The notes under the pieces: model-generated | Database searches by the model: none | Told to the model about the DNA's origin: nothing | The model's input: the letters and a program-made list of their open reading frames with translations, nothing else | DNA from: Canariomyces notabilis | Lineage: Eukaryota; Ascomycota; Sordariomycetes; Sordariales; Chaetomiaceae | Direction: 5' to 3' | NCBI RefSeq assembly: GCF_033297395.1 | Contig: NW_027041826.1 | Location: forward strand, 596,720 to 660,719 | DNA length: 64,000 bases | Part shown: one piece after another, positions 56,832 through 64,000 of the stretch | Position numbering within the stretch: position 1 is the first letter of the stretch | Layout of the letters: every line of letters starts with the position of its first letter | Program-made: the position numbers and the translations under genes

Positions 56832-57477
56832 GTCCAGAGGTTCTCTCCTAGTTAACTACGGCCGAAGGATACGGAGAGCTAATATCCCAATTGACTACCC
56901 AATCATTGACATGATATGGCAATTCGCTTCTCCCTCTGCTGAATTTGACGCAAACGAAGGATCTATCTGTGCCCTCTCCGTTGTTCGCCAAGATGATGGG
57001 GGCGTTTTTGTGCAACAAAACGGGAAAGGGCCGCTCGATAGCACTTGCCTCCATCGGCTCAGCCCCATGCACCTTTGGCGCACGCCCTTCGGTGCATCTC
57101 ACGCAATCGCAATCCGTGTTTCTCTCTTCCCCCCCGCTCCCCTGTCACTGCAGTCCACACATTGCTGTTCAATTGGCCCAGATGTTATCCAACAGCCGCG
57201 AACGCTAAAGCTGCCAGGTACCATGAACGCCGTGGCTAGCATCCCTGTCATGGAAGAAATGTTCTCGACCGCTGCGCCGCGTGTCGTTTCCCTATTTTAT
57301 CATTCCCGGGGGCTCCGCCGTGCAAGGTCATTGCAATTTTCCACGTTTTTGTTTGCGCACTCTTCGGCTTCGACTAACACCGGTAGCAAAGATCGAGACA
57401 TCGACGAGGACAAGCATACCACAACACTTACAACAGCACACCATTCCGAGGCGCCCGCGTCAGCTACCCAGCCATAA
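56830..57477 (+). CDS. Orphan ORF, 215 codons, right half of a divergent pair
   Basis: Intronless frame from the ATG in CATG at 56829-56832, reading MSRGSLLVNYGRRIRRANIP. It has no recognisable domain; the tail is Thr/His/Asp-rich. Same caution as its partner: long for chance, but without protein-family character. Confidence 0.2.
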   Translation: MSRGSLLVNYGRRIRRANIPIDYPIIDMIWQFASPSAEFDANEGSICALSVVRQDDGGVFVQQNGKGPLDSTCLHRLSPMHLWRTPFGASHAIAIRVSLFPPAPLSLQSTHCCSIGPDVIQQPRTLKLPGTMNAVASIPVMEEMFSTAAPRVVSLFYHSRGLRRARSLQFSTFLFAHSSASTNTGSKDRDIDEDKHTTTLTTAHHSEAPASATQP

Positions 57478-57966
57478 GAGTTGTCTCCTTCCCAACTTGG
57501 CCAGCGGCATTAGCATCTAGATTTGCACCGCACTCGTGCCTCGTCCCATTGGTGTCCGCCTCGTCCCACGCGGTAGTTACCTATATTTACCCGGAACCCC
57601 CATATTGGCCAACCCATACTAGAACCGGAACTGTACCGACTGCAAGAGGGTCCCCAACTGATGTGGTTGGCTGCGTGTTGCATATATTCGCAGTGCAATT
57701 GTGCATAGAGAGAGGATCCTATAATACGGGTTACCTCTAGTGTGCACTTGGGAAGATTCGGTTACAACATCTGCCTGTCAACGACGTCAGCTCTCTGTCG
57801 ACCATCTATAACGAGTCCAGCTAGTACGAAGGCAAGAGGGCGTCGAGTTGGCCGTCGATCTGTCTCGCCGCCTTGGGCTTATCTGAATCCAGTCGCTCGT
57901 TAGAACCGGAAAGTCGGACAGAGTTATGCTGCACCGACCCCATCGCCCATTGCCTGCAGCTGCGAC

Positions 57967-59183
57967 ATGATGGCTTCCGCGGCAGCGCTACCCTCGAGCC
58001 AACACGCCCTCGGGCTCCCCTCACAGTCAGCCCGCTGTCCATCACCGTCATCGGGGCGGCTGTGGACATCATGGGCCGCGATCTTTGCCATCTTCTTCTG
58101 CCTAGTTTCTCACACGCTGGCTGCTACCTTGGACGCCGCCATGCCCGCCGAAACCCTTGTCACTGACCACAGGTTACCTTATCGGGATGGCCGAGGTTGG
58201 GTCATGCTATCGGAGCAAGATATTGAGCGGAGGAGGTTGCAGGAGCGTGCCCCATCTGAGTCCTCCGAGTCCTCAGAAGAATCAGAAACGTCAACGACCA
58301 CTTCAAGCGGCGCCTCCGTGACCACCACCTTCTCCATCGTATTCGGGACGCCAAAACCGTCCACCACGAGCACGACTGTGTCTGCAAGCCCGCTGCCCAG
58401 CATTCTCGACAGCATGCCGTCCGTCTTCCTTCCCGCGTCGGACGGCGGGCCGGCACCGTGTCCGGTGTTTATCAATTCCTTCCTCACCGATCCGACCTTC
58501 AAGCAGTGCTATCCGCTCTCAATGCTCTTCGAGGTAAGTCCAAACCGTGATTGTGTCACCTGCTAGTGGTTAACCATGAACAGAAGTCAAAGTCATTTTT
58601 TGAAGCAAAGAGATCACTCCTGGGCATAACGCGAACCCTGGACGCGACTTGTGCCGCCAACGCAACCTTCTGCAACGACTACATGCAGACATTGGCCCGG
58701 AATTTCACTGCCCCCGAGAACTGCGGCCGAGAGTATGACGCCGGCGCTACCGCCATAATAGACGTCTACGATGCTATGACGGCGTACGCCCCCGTCTACG
58801 GCGCCGGGTGTCTTCGGGATGACGAGACGTCGGCCTACTGCTACGCCAACGCCGTCACGAACCAGACCAACTATAGCATGGCCTACGTCTACTTCCTGCC
58901 GCTCAATAAGTCGCTGCCCGGGGCGACGGTGGCGCCCTGCAACTTTTGCTTGCAGCAGACCATGGCCCTCTACCAAGCTTCCACCGCCGACCGCAGGCAG
59001 TTGATCTCGTTGACGTACGAGGCGGCGGCTAAGCAGGTCAACACAATTTGCGGGCCGGGCTTTGTCAACGAGTCGCTTGCCCCTGTCGCCGTCCCTGCCA
59101 CCGCCCTGGCAGGGGTAATGAGGCCTTCCACGTGGCTGTCGACGGCCGTGGTGGGGTTGGCCGCAATACTGTGGCTTCTATGA
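57967..59183 (+). CDS. DUF7729-type Cys-containing surface protein, probably GPI-anchored, 388 aa
   Basis: Exons 57967-58533 and 58584-59183 with a 50-nt intron (GTAAGT...AACAG), phase 0, joining SMLFE-KSKSFFEAKRSLL. A short polar N-tail precedes a hydrophobic segment (AAIFAIFFCLVSHTLAA, about 37-53), which should act as signal peptide or anchor. A Ser/Thr/Glu linker (about 95-140) follows. The conserved domain begins PCPVFINSFLTDPTFKQCYP and holds regularly spaced Cys (TCAAN, FCNDY, NCGREYD, GCLRDD, AYCYAN, CNFCLQQ, ICGPGF) and several N-glycosylation sites. The C-terminus is a hydrophobic tail (TWLSTAVVGLAAILWLL) after a small-residue region, as for GPI attachment. Function of the family is unknown. 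Confidence 0.82.
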
Positions 59184-61064
59184 GTCCGGTTAATTGACGA
59201 CGGTCGATCATTGCATGAATAAACGAAACAGTGACGTTGATTTTAACTGGGACAGCATGGCGTTGGTTCAGGGTTTCAATCTTCTTCCATTTATCGATTT
59301 CTATTCCACTTCTTATCTTTTTTTACTATTCATTTAACTTGAGTCAATTTTTTGGAATATCTTCAATCACCGACGCCGGAGATCGACCTGATACCTATCC
59401 CTCTCATCCGCTCTGGCCCGCTCGCAGGCACTTGATCAACGCCACAACACTGCCTGCGCTCAAATCATGGCCTACAACCGGATTAAAATCGGTTAAATTT
59501 CTCTTTCTCATGCCTTTTTCTTCTTCTGACTGGACGGCTTGGGATTTGATAAAGCAAGGGGGATTAGAGGCTCAGGATTGACCGGCGAGTCACACAGCGG
59601 TTCATTTCATACTCATTCTAGCCCAGACGGGCTATCAATGGTGTCGTTAGGGGCACCGCTTACCTTTTTATTTCCCCATCTCCCCCCTCTTTTCTTGTTC
59701 AATTCTTCTATCCATTTATCATTTATCGGATTTTATCTATTAACTTATCATTGGAAAGGAGTTTGGGGGCTCTCTGGGCGGACATTCGGGAAAAAGGAGG
59801 GAGGCAACCGGTCAATTGGAACAGGCTCAGGGGTTTTGGATAACGGGAGGATACGTGCTTGGATTTTCATGCTTCTTGTGTATATTTTTGCCTTCTAGCT
59901 GGATCAGCGTACCTATGGCGTCGAGTCGGCTAGCTTTGATAGAGGGTGTAATACTCAGGATTGAAAACTCCTTGAGCATTGGCTGTTGCTCACCTGTCTG
60001 GTGATGAGATGTGTCTGGTTGCCTTGTGTGTAGCCTTTACATTAGCATCTGTGACAGCTTACTTTCTTAACTGTACAATACAAGTACATACGACCTATGC
60101 CAGCTATTCGAATCGACTGGAATCATACAAGCTGTAAACATCATGTGTCTTTGCCTGGGTACTGGGAGGGTGCATGCAGGGCTTCCTAGCTAGTTGGCCG
60201 GTGGGCGCGGGGTCTTCAGGGGTTCAGGGGTTTGTTTACTTTCACCGCCCGAGCTCTCCGATCGGAACTACCAAAATATAGAAGTCAACGAAGTGCTTGC
60301 TTGTCGTTGTACCTCACTTCTGCTTTATTTTCTATTGGGATAATGACACTACTCTTAGATTCTGGTCACCTCAGTTGCTTCGGTTGATCTGCATGCTCCT
60401 AAGGAGGGGGCATGACTGTGGCACAGACAGAGAGCTGTGCCCACACCCAACCCCCCCTCCCAATGCGAAGTATCGACTATACACCAAATGCTGCCGCCTT
60501 GTGTTTCAAGTTGCCCTTCCTGGTATTCATGATACGTACTATGCAATACAATATTGAAGTTGGACGGCTGGTGTGAGACTATCATAGGAACATATTGGCA
60601 AGCTGTACTGTAGCCGGTGGCTGTATTAGGGACATGTGGTAGCGCAGACATGGACAGCAAGGCTATGGTCACATTTTTAGGCTTCAACGAGGTTGATACC
60701 AGCATCCAGGTGTAGGAGAATCCAGCTACCGCACTTCAGCAACCGATTCACATAAATGGCGGACCGGTTGTGTTTGGCACGCACTTCCCTTTTCCTCGCG
60801 GGAAGATACCGGGGCTTGGTGGCTGTTGGAGAGTTGTCTTGTTTCTTCGTGCTCATATTCCAGGTAACACGTTGCAGTCCTGCGCTGCCTGGGACTCCCC
60901 GAATCCTAAGAAGCTTGGCCTCCGCATGATTTGTGTCTCATCATGTGTCCAGTACATACATGCCTATGTCCAGGTCCTGCTGCCCTTCCAAGCCCAGACA
61001 ACTCGGCTATCCCCATTTATCTTCACTCTCCGCCTGTCATCCCTCGATGCGCTGGAGCTTCTCC
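59184..61064. other. Convergent intergenic region
   Basis: 1.9 kb between the stops of the DUF7729 gene and the S-formylglutathione hydrolase gene. T-rich at 59300-59350 and 59640-59760. No exon recognised. Confidence 0.5.
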
Positions 61065-62014
61065 TCACAGCAAACCCAAGTGCTTGGCTGCGTGGTCGAC
61101 GTGCTCATCGCTAAATGTCGCCATGAAGTAGTACGAGTGGTCATAATCCTAAGTCTCGTCAGCATTCCCTCTTTTCCTCGCCCCCCTTTCCCTCTATTCA
61201 TTTTACTCACCTGCTGATACCTCACTTTCACCCCCTCGGCCCCGGCCTCCTTAACGGCCTGCTCAAAATTCTCCGGCAGCAACTGCCCCTGCTTATAAAA
61301 ATTGTCACCCGTCCCCACATCAATCAGCATCTTCAGGTCCTTCCCCTTCCAATCACCGCTCCTCACGAGCTCAGTCGCATCATGCTTCTTCCACTCGTCC
61401 CGGTTCTCACCACCCAGGTACCCCGTAAATGCCTTCTCACCCCAAGGACAGTTGCTCGGGTTAGCGATAGGCGCAAACGCGCTCACACTGGCAAACTTGC
61501 CCGGGTACTTGAGATACAGAGTCAAAGCGCCGTGGCCGCCCATGCTGTGGCCCGTGATGGCGACGCGGGCGCGGTCCAGGTAGCGGCCGTACTCGGCATC
61601 CCCAAAAAGCGTGTCGGGCAGCTCCCGCGCAATGTAGCTCTCCATCTTGTACCCCTTGTTCCAGGGCGCCTGGGTCGCGTCGACGTAGAAGCCCGCCCCG
61701 GCCCCAAAGTCCCATGAATCTGTCTCCCCTGGCAGGTTGAGCCCGCGAGGGGAGGTGTCCGGGTAGAGGACTGCTAGACCCAGCTGGCTCGCCCGGTGCT
61801 GGAAGAAGCCCTTCTCGGAGCAGTTCTCGGGTGTGCAGGTCAGGCCCGAGAGGTAGATCAACACCGGCGCTTTGTAGGTTGAGTTGGCGGCCAGGGCTTG
61901 CGGCGGCACGAAGAGGTTCACGGCCATGGGAGTGCCGGTCACGGTGGAGCTGTGGGAGAGTTTGAAGAGCTTGCCGCCGAAGGAGGCGATGGTGGCTTTG
62001 GTTGTGAAGGCCAT
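61065..62014 (-). CDS. S-formylglutathione hydrolase (esterase D family), 295 aa, two exons
   Basis: Exons 62014-61211 and 61148-61065 with a 62-nt intron (GTGAGT...CTTAG) joining KVRYQQ-DYDHSYYF. The first ATG is at 62014 (MAFTTKATIASFGGKLFK); the frame upstream opens only with TTG. The family landmarks are PVLIYLSGLTCTPENCSEKG, the nucleophile elbow GHSMGGHGAL with S157, DVGTGDNFYKQGQLLPEN with the acid residue, and H272 in YDHSYYF. The enzyme hydrolyses S-formylglutathione to formate and glutathione, the second step of glutathione-dependent formaldehyde detoxification after the class III alcohol dehydrogenase. Length matches the family (about 285 aa). It is cytosolic; no targeting signal is seen. 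Confidence 0.95.
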
Positions 62015-62863
62015 TTTGGCTGGTTGGTTGGGATGCTGGTCACGGCGGTGTGTTGTTGCTGATGGTAAGGCGGAGTGGGAGATGAACTGAGCCAGCAAGG
62101 TTTGGAGTTGGGAAGGAGAGAATACTGTACTCAACGTCAAATCATTCAACGGTGAAGTGCCTGGGAATGAACAGATGACAGATCTGTCTCGGTATTCACA
62201 CTTCAGTGTTCACTCTACCCCGCCTCATATCCCAATTGAACCTTCCCTGAGCCGTTCTCTTCTTCTCCAAGACACGACCGCAACCCCACCTGCCTCGACT
62301 GCCGATTATGTACCTCGGCGGGGAGCGAGGGGTAAAACGGGCTTTCGGAAAAGGGGCCCACAGCACCAAAAAATACCGTCATTGCACGCTTCTAACACAC
62401 TTATTATCCCGGTGAACACCTTGATAACCCCGAATGCCGAACCAAATGGACCGTTACGGTACGGATACTGTACCTAGGTAACATCTTATACGACTCACCA
62501 ACGTCCAGCACACTGCATCAACTTTACAAGCGGAGTGAACTGAAAAATTCATAGAAAAATAACTCCTGTTCTAATTGGATCCCTATGGTATGTGTATACA
62601 TAAAACATTAAGTTAAGCCACTGGCGTTAGGCCTATCCCCCTCTCCACCCATCCCTGCGCCTTACGTCACGCCAGCCAAGGAACCCTTTTGTGCCCACAC
62701 ACCAACATTGCCAGACTATATGGCCCATGAAAATTCATGATAAAGGCTAAGCCTTCAAAAAAAGATGACGCTTATAATCTAAGGTCATTAAACTTCGTAC
62801 CCCTTTTACCAAGGAAACGAGGATGAATCATGAAACTAAGGGAAAACCGGTCTGATCAACCGA
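62015..62863. other. Intergenic region
   Basis: Promoter side of the hydrolase gene and 3' flank of the wall-protein gene, both on the minus strand. TACTGTAC near 62124. No exon seen. Confidence 0.5.
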
Positions 62864-63959
62864 TCAGAAGAGCGCCAAACCGCCCGCAAGGCCTAGCACA
62901 AGCGCCACGACAGCGCCTGCTGGTTTGCCCACGGCAGCAGCAGCGCCCGTGACGACGGGCGGGGCCGGCGCGGTGGTGGTCGCGTTGCCCGGGACGGGGG
63001 GCAGCCGCGACGTGGTGGTGGTGATGATGGACGGCGGCACGCGGGTGGTGATGGACGTGGGAATGACAATGGTGGTCGGGGGCAGCGGCTGCTCCGACGT
63101 GTACTCAATGTCGCTGGCCGTCACCACGACCGTCGAGTAGCCCGTGATGGTCTGCTGCGATGTCGCGGGGATCGTGACCGTGTAGTCGACCTCCTCGGTC
63201 ATGGTCACGGGAATCACCGTGGTGACAGTCTGGACCTCGGTGTTGGTCAGGGTGATGCTGGGAAGGAGGGTTAGTCAATCAATTTTGGGGGTGCTGTAGG
63301 TTGGATGGGGGGAACTGGGCTTACGTGTTGGTCTTGGTGATCTCAATGGTAGAGCCTTCGGAAACGGTTGTGGATGTGACAACAGGGCAGGTGACCTATT
63401 TTGTTTTCATGTCAGTTCCGTTGGTTTAGGAAGGGGGACTGGGACCTAGACGTACCGTCTCGTAGACATTGGTGGTCTCATACTCGGTCTTGATGTTCGT
63501 CGTGTAAACAGTTTCCGTCTTGGCAACACTGGTGACGACAGTTGCCGTGCTGGCAACCTTGGTGACGGCAGTCGACGTTGAGGTCCAAGTGACCACAACC
63601 GTCGAGCCTTCGACAACCTTGGTCTCGGTCACAGGGCAGAGCTCGGTCAGGGTCGTGTAGATGACTTGGCCCTCCGTCTTGGTCACGGGAGGTTCCGTCT
63701 GGGTCACCACGACGGTGGTGGGGACAGCAGTCTTGACGGTGCTGGTGGTGGTATAGGTAGTAACGTAGGTGCTGCCGGGCTTGGTGACGGTATCCGTGAC
63801 TGGACAAACGGTAGTATACGTGACGATGACCGCGGTGGTGTAGGTTACGTGACTGTCGCCGCCCCCGTGTCTATCGTAAAGCGCCTTGTCTTCCGCCCTT
63901 GGGATGTTGGCTCCCAATGCCGAAGCGGCAAGGGCAACGAGTGAAAGAGCGGCTCTCAT
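62864..63959 (-). CDS. Thr/Val-rich GPI-anchored cell-wall protein, 322 aa, three exons
   Basis: Exons 63959-63456, 63395-63325 and 63257-62864; introns of 60 nt (GTACGT...AATAG) and 67 nt (GTAAGC...CCCAG); total closes in frame. The signal peptide is MRAALSLVALAASALGANIP, followed by a short pro-region. The body is built of degenerate repeats of a unit with C-P-V-[TV]-x-[TS] and a Val/Thr/Tyr strand (YTTVCPVTDTV, LCPVTETKVVEGSTVVVTW, TCPVVTSTTVSEGSTIEI), so each repeat has one Cys. The C-terminus is Pro/Thr/Ala-rich and ends in a hydrophobic GPI-signal tail (GAVVALVLGLAGGLALF). Strong O-mannosylation is expected. It probably sits in the outer wall, in adhesion or structure. Confidence 0.87.
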
Positions 63960-64000
63960 CGTGACTGCTGGGCCGGTATATTGACAACGACTGTGGCTGA

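Larger units (their letters stand above)
51142..57966. other. 6.8-kb gene-poor region
   Basis: No firmly supported gene. It holds a probable relic at 52884-53640 (-), a divergent orphan ORF pair at 56181-57477, and GTACAGTAC-type motifs at 54943-54951 and 56408-56416. The remainder shows only short, composition-random ORFs. Confidence 0.5.

Noticed and set aside
62015..62149. N-terminal extension of the S-formylglutathione hydrolase
   Set aside because: It opens only with TTG, has no family match, and the ATG at 62014 gives the normal length.
1..64000. tRNA, rRNA, CRISPR, insertion sequences, bacterial-style operons
   Set aside because: Looked for on both strands by eye; no supporting signal, and the gene style is fungal throughout.

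Overview
The window is nuclear DNA of a filamentous ascomycete (Pezizomycotina), most likely a Sordariomycete. The signs are short GT-AG introns (mostly 47-100 nt) with CTAAC/CTGAC-type branch sites, G/C-rich third codon positions, GPI-anchored wall proteins, a fungal two-part cell-biology gene set (Cog1, cullin-4, YAP1-binding protein family) and wide regulatory gaps around transcription-factor genes. No prokaryotic operon, tRNA, rRNA, CRISPR array or intact transposon was recognised. The order or family of the fungus is my inference from gene style, not a search result.

Layout. 1-521 (-): start of a membrane-protein gene cut by the left edge. 2.3-5.8 kb (-): large UDP-glycosyltransferase. 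6.9-9.0 kb (-): YAP1-binding-protein family gene. 9.6-11.0 kb (-): SET-domain protein with a secretory signal. 12.8-13.9 kb (+): secreted isochorismatase-family hydrolase in seven exons. 15.3-18.4 kb (-): C2H2 zinc-finger regulator with a 1.16 kb first intron. 18.4-23.9 kb: a 5.5 kb divergent gap holding one apparently decayed gene. 23.9-25.3 kb (+): conserved unknown protein. 27.2-29.9 kb (+): Zn2Cys6 regulator. 29.9-35.1 kb: gene-poor, with one candidate small gene. 35.1-36.0 kb (+): ribosomal protein uL1/L10a. 36.5-37.9 kb (+): NADH pyrophosphatase (Nudix). 39.2-41.7 kb (+): COG1. 41.7-42.6 kb (-): peroxisomal enoyl-CoA isomerase. 43.3-44.9 kb (+): MFS monocarboxylate-type transporter. 45.1-46.4 kb (-): PQ-loop transporter. 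47.1-50.1 kb (+): cullin-4. 50.4-51.1 kb (-): small two-helix membrane protein. 51.1-58.0 kb: gene-poor, with a probable relic and an orphan divergent ORF pair. 58.0-59.2 kb (+): DUF7729-type GPI protein. 61.1-62.0 kb (-): S-formylglutathione hydrolase. 62.9-64.0 kb (-): Thr/Val-rich GPI wall protein.

The genes are mostly independent housekeeping or regulatory loci, not a cluster. Loose functional links are peroxisomal metabolism (Nudix enzyme ending SRM, isomerase ending HKL), Golgi/vacuole trafficking (COG1, PQ-loop protein) and cell-surface proteins at the right end. I worked out exon structures by hand from splice sites and reading phase. Each model quoted with a protein length closes in frame, but none has been checked against RNA. 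The most interesting items are two gene relics, a candidate small gene that needs a 34-nt intron, the long-intron regulator, the C-terminal lipid-binding-like half of the glycosyltransferase, and a palindrome-like 9-mer over-represented between genes.
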